A stretch of 21,560 bases of DNA from an uncultured bacterium. Its GTDB lineage: Bacteria; Actinomycetota; Coriobacteriia; Coriobacteriales; Coriobacteriaceae. A program made the position numbers and the translations under genes. How positions within the stretch are numbered: position 1 is the stretch's first letter; each line of letters starts with the position of its first letter. The stretch covers positions 1 through 21,560 of the forward strand of contig CAJMSV010000022.1 of the NCBI GenBank assembly GCA_905216175.1, written 5' to 3'. Of the stretch, positions 1 through 6,431 are shown piece by piece. The notes below the pieces were generated by a model. It was not told the DNA's origin, did not search any database, and saw nothing but the letters and a program-made list of their open reading frames with translations.

Positions 1-20
1 ATAGCATTAACGCCTAGGCT

Positions 21-61
21 CAAACCACCACAAAGGGGACAGGCACCTTTGTGGAGGTTTG
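21..61. repeat. Palindromic intergenic repeat (GGGACAGG-loop type)
   Basis: A hairpin with arms CCACAAAGG (28-36) and CCTTTGTGG (46-54), extended past an A/A mismatch by CAAACC (21-26) and GGTTTG (56-61). The loop contains GGACAGG, shared with other palindromes here whose stems differ. No gene is visible in 1-117. I treat it as a dispersed extragenic palindrome; no T-tract supports calling it a terminator. Confidence 0.6.
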
Positions 62-78
62 GGGTGAATCCATCGCGT

Positions 79-129
79 TAGCCCAGATAAAAGCTGCCAA
101 AATAAACCTGTCCCTTTTTGGTAGGTTTG
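79..129 (-). repeat. Dispersed palindromic repeat, copy 1 (TGCCAAAA/TTTTGGTAG)
   Basis: Hairpin arms CTGCCAAAA (94-102) and TTTTGGTAG (116-124, one G-T wobble) enclose a loop ending in CCTGTCCC, with an outer GCCCAGATAAAA tail at 80-91. The same tail, arms and loop recur in the opposite orientation near 9560 and 11694. It lies about 20 nt upstream of the start of the cyclo-ligase gene, so it is in that gene's 5' leader if transcription starts upstream. Confidence 0.7.
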
Positions 130-144
130 GGAGATGAGGCTGGA

Positions 145-741
145 ATGGATAAGGCTGAGTTGCGGCGGGCAGTGATTGCTCGGCGCGATGCTATTGATCT
201 GGATGTTCGGGCAGCGAAGTCTGCTGTTGTATGCGCGCGGCTTGTTGAGCTGATGGAGTCCAGCGGCTCTGCGGGCCAACGCACCGTCGCCGTCTATGCC
301 GCCATGGGTTCCGAGGTCGACCCAGCCGCGTTTGCCGCCGCGGCCGTCGCGCGTGGCTGGCGCGTGGCCTATCCGTGCATGCTCTCGGCAACAGACGCCA
401 TGGCTTGTGGCCAGCGCATGTGCATGCGGGCAGTCTCTGCTTGCAATGCGTCCGAGGCCCCGTTTATCGCCCACCCTACGCGGGCCTTCGCAGCCACGGA
501 CGTCGACAGCGTCCGCTTCCCCATCGTGCCCGCCGCCGAGCTCGACATGGTTGTCGTGCCACTCGTGGCTTTCGGCCGCACCGACGCGCGCCTGGGCTAC
601 GGCGGAGGCTGCTACGACCGCTACCTGCCCACAGTTGCACCTGAATGCCAAATCGTCGGCATCGCCTTTGACGAACAGCACGTCGACCACGTTCCCACCG
701 ACGCCCACGATCTGCCACTGCCCAACATCGTCAGCGCCTAG
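145..741 (+). CDS. 5-formyltetrahydrofolate cyclo-ligase
   Basis: Predicted cytoplasmic enzyme that converts 5-formyl-THF to 5,10-methenyl-THF using ATP, returning this storage or inhibitory folate to one-carbon metabolism. The N-terminal MDKAELRRAVIARRDAI fits the basic helix that begins the family, and the C-terminal half has the signature GYGGGCYDRYL, the nucleotide/substrate-binding glycine loop. The protein is 198 aa, normal for the family. The ATG at 145 is chosen because GAGG (136-139) sits 5 nt upstream; an in-frame ATG at 118 would lie inside the palindromic repeat and lacks a ribosome binding site. It is a single plus-strand gene, convergent with the AbiEi-like gene. Alternative family assignment is unlikely. 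Confidence 0.93.
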   Translation: MDKAELRRAVIARRDAIDLDVRAAKSAVVCARLVELMESSGSAGQRTVAVYAAMGSEVDPAAFAAAAVARGWRVAYPCMLSATDAMACGQRMCMRAVSACNASEAPFIAHPTRAFAATDVDSVRFPIVPAAELDMVVVPLVAFGRTDARLGYGGGCYDRYLPTVAPECQIVGIAFDEQHVDHVPTDAHDLPLPNIVSA

Positions 742-765
742 CCGCCGCTGTATCGCACCCGCAAG

Positions 766-884
766 ATGAGCGTGGAAAATCTCCCACTTTGAGCCCCCTT
801 ACGAGCCAAAAACGGGAGATTATCCACACTCATTCAACAAGCGTCCGAAAATCCACGCTCGTCCGTCCGATTTTCCACGCTTGT
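766..884. repeat. Flanking palindromic element, left copy
   Basis: Arms ATGAGCGTGGAAAATCTCCC (766-785) and its near inverse at 814-833 (18/20 pairing) enclose a 28 nt loop. A 27 nt block (843-869) and a further TTTTCCACGCTTG follow. The block is identical to 2244-2270 in the right copy. The unit WWWTCCACGCTCG occurs four times (one inverted), and 820-828 is TTATCCACA, a perfect match to the DnaA-box consensus. It fills the 742-908 gap between convergent genes; no other feature is visible there. Confidence 0.8.
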
Positions 885-908
885 GCAGCCAAACGCCCTG
901 CAACTGCC

Positions 909-1871
909 TCAGCACGCACGCGGCACGCCGGCGACCTTGAGCTTGCGATCGAGCTTTGTCGGATCCCTTAGATCATCCCAGCACAAGCGCACAATCTTGC
1001 AGTTATCAAGCAGCGAAAGTCTCGACTCGCGCTGGCGCTCATCGAACTGCGCCTTCGCGAGCTTGCCCTCCTCCGCCGCCTTCTCGCTTTTAACGAATCC
1101 GTCGAACTCCCCGATAATCAGCCGGTCGCCCACGCGCCACAAGTAGTCGACGCGATACGGTCGTCCCGGCTCAACCGGGTCGAACAGCTCAACTTGCAGC
1201 TCCGGCGTCTGCCAACCGCGCTCGATCATCAGGGCACGCGCCTTGGACTCGCCGCCACTTTCCGACAGCCCATCGGCACATCGTGCAACCCTGCGCGCCG
1301 TCACAACGCCGCGACGATTCAGACCAAGCTTGTCGACAGTCTCAACGAGATGCTCCTTCGACAAAAGTTGCTCATGGAGCGCCGAGTCCGCGATGATCAG
1401 TCCCTCGACAAACGATGCATCGACCAAGCAATCCGTAATCGTTTGATTGATATCGGTTACGGCGATATCCATCTGGGTGGCCCGTGTTTGACGAGCATAG
1501 CGATGACGAATGACCTGAGAGCCCGGCGTCGTCGATTGGGCTGGCATCGCGGCGATATGGATGTGCGTCAAATTGGCATGCGAAACCGAAAAGCCATAGA
1601 TAACAGCCGCCGTATAGGAGCAAAATGTCCAGTCGGGGTGCTTTTGCGCAAGCGCCCGCACCCGATGCAGATAACGCTGCCGAAACTTGAGCTCGGACCA
1701 GTATTCCGGACGCGCATACAGCCCCGGCATGACCGCTTCGAGACTTCCCGCCTCCGCCCGCCGCTGAATCTGCTTTGCCTCCGCCGCCGTGCGCGCGTAC
1801 ACGCAGCTCATCTGCTGTTCGCATGCTTTAATGTGACTTGCAAGCCTTTGATTCGCCGTCATGTTTCCCAT
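909..1871 (-). CDS. AbiEi-like winged-helix protein with nuclease-like C-terminal domain
   Basis: Resembles actinobacterial proteins annotated as type IV toxin-antitoxin AbiEi-family antitoxin domain proteins. The N-terminal ~60 residues look like the AbiEi winged helix, ending in the typical VMPGLYARPEYW. The C-terminal third (residues ~205-310) has E208, then YRVDYLW with D242, then GEFDGFVK with E255, D257 and K261. This pattern resembles the DUF559/Vsr-like PD-(D/E)XK nuclease fold. The ATG at 1871 is chosen because GGGAGG sits 4 nt upstream; an upstream in-frame ATG (1934) has no such site. Length is 320 aa. No AbiEii-type nucleotidyltransferase gene is adjacent, so a classic two-gene system is not supported. 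It may act alone as a DNA-binding or DNA-cleaving protein. It is flanked by direct repeats, suggesting acquisition as a cassette. Confidence 0.6.
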   Translation of the reverse strand: MGNMTANQRLASHIKACEQQMSCVYARTAAEAKQIQRRAEAGSLEAVMPGLYARPEYWSELKFRQRYLHRVRALAQKHPDWTFCSYTAAVIYGFSVSHANLTHIHIAAMPAQSTTPGSQVIRHRYARQTRATQMDIAVTDINQTITDCLVDASFVEGLIIADSALHEQLLSKEHLVETVDKLGLNRRGVVTARRVARCADGLSESGGESKARALMIERGWQTPELQVELFDPVEPGRPYRVDYLWRVGDRLIIGEFDGFVKSEKAAEEGKLAKAQFDERQRESRLSLLDNCKIVRLCWDDLRDPTKLDRKLKVAGVPRAC

Positions 1872-1926
1872 GTCGCCTCCCAAATCTTGGAACGGCGCAA
1901 ACGTACCAGACGGTTTCATGCGAAGT

Positions 1927-1958
1927 CTGACCAAATACCGTCCAGGCGCTGACCAAAT
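1927..1958. promoter_or_regulatory. Twin direct repeats upstream of the AbiEi-like gene
   Basis: CTGACCAAAT occurs at 1927-1936 and again at 1949-1958, 22 bp apart (about two helical turns), each followed or preceded by ACGGT/ACCGT segments (1909-1916, 1963-1969). AbiEi antitoxins are known to autoregulate by binding repeats upstream of their own gene, so these are candidate operators. No convincing -10/-35 pair was identified. The rest of 1872-2167 shows no supportable gene. Confidence 0.35.
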
Positions 1959-2167
1959 GCTTGACGGTTTTGGACGTTTTAGGCTGATGTCTTATATCTG
2001 CAGGTAGGGCGGTTGTCGAGAGGTCCCTGTCTCCACATTTTGAGGCCTTGGTCCATCGGATTATCAGAAAGAAAAACCCGTCGAGATTCAAGACTACGCC
2101 AAATGCGACTTTGCCTCTGCACGCACCGTCGCTTAGCCGAGCCATCGGCATCTACATGCCTAAAAAA

Positions 2168-2286
2168 TGAGCGTGGATAATCTCCCGTTTTGAGCCTAGT
2201 TTCAAGCCAAAAGTGGGAGATTATCCACGCTCGATTTGTAAATGTCCGAAAATCCACGCTCGTCCGTCCGGATATCCACGCTCGTC
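2168..2286. repeat. Flanking palindromic element, right copy
   Basis: A perfect 18 bp inverted repeat, GAGCGTGGATAATCTCCC (2169-2186) and its exact complement at 2215-2232, encloses a 28 nt loop, the same loop length as the left copy. The 27 nt block at 2244-2270 is identical to 843-869. Three forward units NNATCCACGCTCG plus one inverted unit are present. It has the same orientation as the left copy, so the pair form direct repeats about 1.4 kb apart. Confidence 0.8.
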
Positions 2287-2314
2287 ACGCCGCCGGCACA
2301 GCAGCAGCCGTAGC

Positions 2315-3241
2315 CTAGTGCTCCTCGCCGGCGCGAGCTAGGTCGTAGGGCGTGGTCTGGTAGACGTAGTAGTTGAGCCAGTTGGTGTAGAGCAACTGAG
2401 CCTGGCTGCGCCAGACGTTGCGCGGCTCGGCCGAGGGGTCGTCACCTGGGAAGTAATGCGCCGGCACTTGAGGGTTGAGGCCGCGCTTCACGTCGCGCTC
2501 GTACTCCAGACGCAGCGTGTCGGTATCGTACTCGGGATGGCCAAATACAAAGAAGCGACGGCTGTCGGTCGACTTGACGATGTACAGGCCCACCTCGTCG
2601 GACACGGCCACAACCTCAAGCTGCGGCTCGGCCTCCACGTCCTCACGGCGCACATCGGTGTTGCGCGAATGCACGGCATAGAAACGGTCGTCCAAGCCGC
2701 GAACCAGCGGGCTTTGCGGCTTCACCAGATAATGCTCGAACACGCCGCTCGCCTTTGCCGGCAGGTCGTACTTCTGGATACCGTAATGATGGTACAGACC
2801 GGCCTGTGCGCCCCAACAAATGTGCAGCGTAGAGTGCACGTGCGTGGTGGACCAATCCATGATCTGGCAGAGCTCGGGCCAGTAGTCGACCTCCTCGAAC
2901 GGCATCTGCTCCACCGGCGCGCCCGTGATGATCAGGCCGTCGTAGTGGATGTCGCGGATGTCGTCGAACGTGCGGTAGAACGTCTCCAGGTGGCCGGCGC
3001 TTACGTGCGTGGCCTCGTGCGTCTTGGTGCGCAGCAGGTCCACCTCCACCTGCAGCGGCGTGTTGGAGAGTTTGCGCATGATCTGCGTCTCGGTGGCGAT
3101 TTTGGTGGGCATGAGGTTGAGGATGAGCACGCGCAGCGGACGGATGTCCTGGTGCAGCGCGCGGTACTCGGTCATGACAAAGATGTTCTCGCTCTCGAGC
3201 TGCGCAGCGGCAGGGAGGGCGTCGGGGATGCGAATGGGCAT
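2315..3241 (-). CDS. metA: Homoserine O-acyltransferase (MetA family), predicted acetyl-CoA-using
   Basis: First committed enzyme of methionine synthesis; it acylates the homoserine hydroxyl in the cytoplasm. The glutamine-amidotransferase-like fold is clear: catalytic Cys142 in ICWGAQAGLYHHYG, His235 and Glu237 in FGHPEYD, and the C-terminal NYYVYQTTPYD. Length is 308 aa, typical. Residue 111 (TGAPVE) is glutamate. In this family Glu111 is known to favour acetyl-CoA, while Gly111 (E. coli) favours succinyl-CoA, so homoserine O-acetyltransferase is predicted. The ATG at 3241 follows AAGGAG by 5 nt. The gene stands alone and diverges from the dehydrogenase gene. No SAM riboswitch was recognised in the 171 nt divergent region. 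Confidence 0.95.
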   Translation of the reverse strand: MPIRIPDALPAAAQLESENIFVMTEYRALHQDIRPLRVLILNLMPTKIATETQIMRKLSNTPLQVEVDLLRTKTHEATHVSAGHLETFYRTFDDIRDIHYDGLIITGAPVEQMPFEEVDYWPELCQIMDWSTTHVHSTLHICWGAQAGLYHHYGIQKYDLPAKASGVFEHYLVKPQSPLVRGLDDRFYAVHSRNTDVRREDVEAEPQLEVVAVSDEVGLYIVKSTDSRRFFVFGHPEYDTDTLRLEYERDVKRGLNPQVPAHYFPGDDPSAEPRNVWRSQAQLLYTNWLNYYVYQTTPYDLARAGEEH

Positions 3242-3412
3242 GGATGCTCCTTATGAGTCAGTTGCAGCTATGGTACAACGACCGGCCCCATCCGCGCGAG
3301 CACATCGCCCAGCGATGCCGTCAGCGGCCCAAATCACTCCAAAAGTAGAGATTAAGGCATGCCCAAAAATCTATGGCGCTTTAGCCTAGCAAAGTGAAGG
3401 CAGGAGGCTACA

Positions 3413-4429
3413 ATGGTTCGACGCGAAAAACTCGACCGAAAGGATACATATATGTACCAGACGCGTAAGATCGGTGTGGTCGGCCAGGGCCACGTAGGAG
3501 CACATGTCGCCAACAGCCTGCTTATGCAGGGCATTGCCGATGAGCTGTACCTGTGCGATATCAACGAGGCCAAGGTGACGTCCGAGGTCCAGGACCTGCG
3601 CGACTCCCTTTCGTTTGTCCCGTACAACACCAAGATCGTCAACTGCTACGACCACTACGAGGAGCTGGCCTGCTGCGACGTCATCGTCAACGCCGCCGGC
3701 AAGGTCGCGCTGGCCGCTGGCAACCGCGACGGCGAGCTGTTCTTTACCACCGACGCCGCCCGCACCTTTGCCAAGCGCATCGTCGACGCCGGCTTTGACG
3801 GTATCTTCGTGAGCATCTCCAACCCCTGCGACGTCGTGTGCACCGAGCTGTGGCACCTGACCGGCTACGATCCCAAGAAGATCATCGGCTCGGGCTGCGG
3901 CCTGGACTCCGCCCGCCTGCGCACCGAGATCTCCAAGAAGGTCGGCGTGAGCCCCAAGTCTATCGACGCCTACATGATCGGCGAGCACGGCTTTAGCCAG
4001 CTTGCCGCCTTTAAGGCCGCGACCATCGCCGGTAAGAGCCTCAACGAGCTTCAGGCCGAAAACCCCGACAAGTACGCCTTTGACCACATGGAGGTCGAGG
4101 AGCTTGCGCGCAAGGGCGGCTATGTGACCTATCAGGGCAAGCAGTGCACCGAGTACGCCGTCGCCAACTCCGCCGCGCGCGTCTGCGCCGCCGTGCTGCA
4201 CAACGAGCACGCCGTGCTTTCGGCCTCTACGCTTATGACCGGCCAGTATGGCGAGGAGGGCATCTTTACCTCCCTGCCGTGCGTGATCGGTGCCGAGGGC
4301 GTCGAGGAAGTCTACACGCTGGACCTGTCCGAGTACGAGCTCGAGGGCTTCCACAAGAGCTGCCAGCACATTCGCGACAACATCGCCCAGCTCGACTGGT
4401 GGGACGCCGAGGCCCACGACGCCAAGTAA
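3413..4429 (+). CDS. L-2-hydroxyacid dehydrogenase (LDH/MDH superfamily, HicDH-like)
   Basis: NAD-dependent dehydrogenase interconverting a 2-oxoacid and an L-2-hydroxyacid. Numbering from the internal Met at 3452: GQGHVG (11-16) is the NAD-binding loop, D36 in CDIN indicates NAD preference, LDSAR (151-155) carries the Asp/Arg of the active site, and GEHGFSQ (177-183) carries the catalytic His179. The substrate loop (AAGKVALAAGNRDGE) lacks both the LDH-type Q102 and MDH-type R102 context, and the ARKGG segment resembles L-2-hydroxyisocaproate dehydrogenase, so the substrate may be larger than pyruvate. Two starts are plausible: ATG 3413 with AGGAGG 5 nt upstream, and ATG 3452 with AAAGGA 7 nt upstream. 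The second starts exactly where family similarity begins (325 aa). Confidence 0.8.
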   Translation: MVRREKLDRKDTYMYQTRKIGVVGQGHVGAHVANSLLMQGIADELYLCDINEAKVTSEVQDLRDSLSFVPYNTKIVNCYDHYEELACCDVIVNAAGKVALAAGNRDGELFFTTDAARTFAKRIVDAGFDGIFVSISNPCDVVCTELWHLTGYDPKKIIGSGCGLDSARLRTEISKKVGVSPKSIDAYMIGEHGFSQLAAFKAATIAGKSLNELQAENPDKYAFDHMEVEELARKGGYVTYQGKQCTEYAVANSAARVCAAVLHNEHAVLSASTLMTGQYGEEGIFTSLPCVIGAEGVEEVYTLDLSEYELEGFHKSCQHIRDNIAQLDWWDAEAHDAK

Positions 4430-4470
4430 GCCGCTGGCTGCCGCAACCTTGCGAATCTATGCGCGATACT

Positions 4471-4512
4471 AAGCGGGCCGCGCCGGAAACCCACCGGCGC
4501 GGCCCGCTTTTT
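4471..4512 (+). terminator. Rho-independent terminator of the dehydrogenase gene
   Basis: A 16 bp perfect stem, AAGCGGGCCGCGCCGG (4471-4486) with its complement at 4494-4509, with a 7 nt loop, runs into TTTTT on the plus strand. The minus strand lacks a matching T-tract, so the convergent SIS1 gene is less clearly served by it. Confidence 0.9.
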
Positions 4513-4560
4513 ACGCACGCTGTTCGCTTGCGAATCGAAGGTGAATACTTTTCCCGGTAC

Positions 4561-5529
4561 CTAGTACTGCTCGATGCCCATGTAGCGACGAATCTCGGGG
4601 CTGTGGTCAAACACCTTGCCGCGGGCGGCGCGCAGCTCGCAGCTCATGTTGTAGAAGAAGATCGGCTCCAGGAACGAACGCACGCTGGCAGGCACGTCGC
4701 CCACGCCGTACTCGAGCGCATCGAGCACCATGACCGTATCGGTGTGCGTGTTGAGGAACGCGAGCGCACGCTCCTCCATGGGGCGGCACTCGCCCGATCC
4801 GAGCTGTACAAAGTAAAACACGCCGGGCTCGGTGGCTTCGAACGGGCCGTGGAAGTACTCGCCGGAGTGGATGTAGCAGCAGTGCTGCCACTGCATCTCC
4901 ATGAGCGAGCAGATGGCCATGGCGTAGGTCTGGCTAAAGTTGGGGCCGGAACCCAGGATATAGAAGAACTCGTGCTGCTGGCAGAGCTCGGCAAAGCGAT
5001 CGCCCAGCTCGGCGTTGACCTTCTCGCGGGCAGCGGGCAGCAGCGCATCCATCTGCTTAAGGCCGGCGTACATGTCGGCAAGCGCCTCGTAGCCCTCCTG
5101 CTGGTCGAGCTGTTCGGCGGCGATCAGAGCGCCGATACCCTGCGGTACCTCGGCCTGCGGCACGCCTTCGCCCCACGGATAGACCCAGGTAGTCCACTTG
5201 CCGTTATCGATCTTTGAGCCCTCGCAGTCGGTCATGGCCACGACCTCGGCACCGGCCGCCAGCGCCATCTCGCAGCCGTCGACGACCTCTTGCGTGTTGC
5301 CGCTGTGGCTACAGGCAATAACGAGCGACTTCGGCCCTAGGCTCTTGGGGGCCATCAGGCAAAACTCGCGTGCCGTGTAGACCGTCGAGGTAAACGTGGT
5401 GGCTTCGCGCTTGAGCAGCTCGTTGGCCGGCATCAGGTCGATCATCGAACCGCCGCAGGCGATCCAAAAGACGTTCTCAATCTTGCCCTTGCGCTCGATG
5501 ATTTCCTGAACCAGGTCATGTGCGTTCAT
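4561..5529 (-). CDS. SIS-domain deglycase-like protein SIS1 (FrlB/FraB family)
   Basis: Predicted cytoplasmic enzyme cleaving a phosphorylated Amadori compound (for FrlB: fructoselysine 6-phosphate to lysine plus glucose 6-phosphate). It has the canonical phosphate-binding loop SHSGNT (74-79), a second SIS half starting near 180, and the family motif SGEYFHGPFE (222-231). E211 and H227 are 16 residues apart, the spacing of the catalytic Glu/His in FraB (214/230) and GlmS (488/504). Length is 322 aa, usual for the family. The ATG at 5529 follows AGGAGG by 9 nt. It lies downstream of GntR1 with a 144 nt gap carrying two operator-like repeats. SIS1 is the paralogue with the most standard phosphate loop. 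A related aldose-ketose isomerase role cannot be excluded. Confidence 0.82.
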   Translation of the reverse strand: MNAHDLVQEIIERKGKIENVFWIACGGSMIDLMPANELLKREATTFTSTVYTAREFCLMAPKSLGPKSLVIACSHSGNTQEVVDGCEMALAAGAEVVAMTDCEGSKIDNGKWTTWVYPWGEGVPQAEVPQGIGALIAAEQLDQQEGYEALADMYAGLKQMDALLPAAREKVNAELGDRFAELCQQHEFFYILGSGPNFSQTYAMAICSLMEMQWQHCCYIHSGEYFHGPFEATEPGVFYFVQLGSGECRPMEERALAFLNTHTDTVMVLDALEYGVGDVPASVRSFLEPIFFYNMSCELRAARGKVFDHSPEIRRYMGIEQY

Positions 5530-5586
5530 CCTGATGTTCCTCCTTGTGGGGCGGCTTTGAGCGACGGCGGCTCGTACCTGCTGTCG

Positions 5587-5664
5587 TTCTATGTTGTCCT
5601 ATTTATAACACGTGTAACAAAGCCCGTGAAGTCATCTCGGCAAATTTATTCTATGTTGTTCTAT
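5587..5664. promoter_or_regulatory. SIS1 promoter with two direct-repeat operator candidates
   Basis: TTCTATGTTGTCCTAT (5587-5602) and TTCTATGTTGTTCTAT (5649-5664) match at 15 of 16 positions. On the minus strand a plausible promoter is TTCACG, 17 nt, TATAAA; the first repeat lies right at or just after the -10, where a repressor would block initiation. The imperfect palindrome around ACACGTGT (5609-5616) lies in the spacer. GntR1, encoded immediately upstream, is the obvious candidate binder. Confidence 0.55.
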
Positions 5665-5673
5665 CTATGGACG

Positions 5674-6429
5674 TTAGATGTCGAAGACGTAGCGCGAGCC
5701 CACGATCTTTTGGCGTCCGAGCAGCAAGGGTCGCTCGTCCTCATCGGTAAAGTACGCCTCCATATAAAAGAGCGGCTCGCCGACCGGCACCTCCAGCAGC
5801 GGGGCCGTCTGAGTATCGGCAAGCGCAATCTCCACGGTGCAGGGATCGGACTTGAGCGGCGCGCGGCCCGAATGCTCGGCAACGAGCGCAAAGATCGAGT
5901 TATCGGTGAGGTCCTTATCGGCAAGTGTCTGCAGATAGGGATGGTCAGCCAGCACAAAGGCGTTGTTCTCGAGCATGACGGGCACGCCGTCTGCCGTGCG
6001 CACGCGCTCGACAACGATGAGCTCGCAGCCGGGCTCTACGCCAAAGAACGCCGCGTCCTCGCGCGTCGCCGCAACCACCGTGCGCGATACCAGACGCGCT
6101 CCGGCCACCATGTCGTTGGCAGCGCAACCCTCGGAAAAGCTCTGAACGTCACCCTTCTGGACAATCTTGCGCTTGAGCTTGGGCGCGCACACGAACGTGC
6201 CCCTCCCCTGCTGGCGGTTGAGATACCCCGCGCGCGACAGCTCCTCGATGGCGCGGCGCACGGTGATGCGTCCCACGCCGTAGTACTTCGCGAGCTCCAT
6301 TTCGGAAGGAATGCGCGAGCCGGATGCGTACACGCCACGCGCGATCTCGCCCTTTAGGTCGTCCATAACCTGCTGGTACAGCGGCACAGCGGACACCTCA
6401 GTGCGCTCGGTTTTATCATCGGATGCCAT
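5674..6429 (-). CDS. GntR-family (HutC/UTRA) transcriptional regulator GntR1
   Basis: DNA-binding repressor type with a sugar-phosphate or amino-sugar-sensing domain. The N-terminal winged helix (~15-78) has the signature RIPSEMELAKYYGVGRITVRRAIEEL followed by the wing QQGRGTFV. Residues ~95-250 are a UTRA effector domain ending in GRQKIVGSRYVFDI. Length is 251 aa, standard. The ATG is 2 nt after the recQ stop (TAA-CG-ATG), so translation is probably coupled to recQ; GGAG lies 9 nt upstream inside recQ. It precedes SIS1, and the shared repeats in the SIS1 promoter suggest that it controls that gene. It is clearly paralogous to GntR2; both end in VGSRYV. Confidence 0.92.
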   Translation of the reverse strand: MASDDKTERTEVSAVPLYQQVMDDLKGEIARGVYASGSRIPSEMELAKYYGVGRITVRRAIEELSRAGYLNRQQGRGTFVCAPKLKRKIVQKGDVQSFSEGCAANDMVAGARLVSRTVVAATREDAAFFGVEPGCELIVVERVRTADGVPVMLENNAFVLADHPYLQTLADKDLTDNSIFALVAEHSGRAPLKSDPCTVEIALADTQTAPLLEVPVGEPLFYMEAYFTDEDERPLLLGRQKIVGSRYVFDI

Positions 6430-6431
6430 CG

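Noticed and set aside
766..833. Rho-independent terminator between the cyclo-ligase and AbiEi-like genes
   Set aside because: The stem is long but there is no T-tract on either strand, and it is part of a dispersed repeat.
766..884. Possible replication origin from DnaA-box-like sites
   Set aside because: No dnaA, dnaN or AT-rich unwinding region nearby, and the sites are part of a repeat present twice; kept only as a binding-site observation.
1828..2257. Short minus-strand frames (92 and 107 codons) upstream of the AbiEi-like gene
   Set aside because: No ribosome binding site, no recognisable protein features, and overlap with repeats.
3242..3412. SAM riboswitch upstream of metA
   Set aside because: No conserved SAM-box stems or core could be recognised in the 171 nt region.
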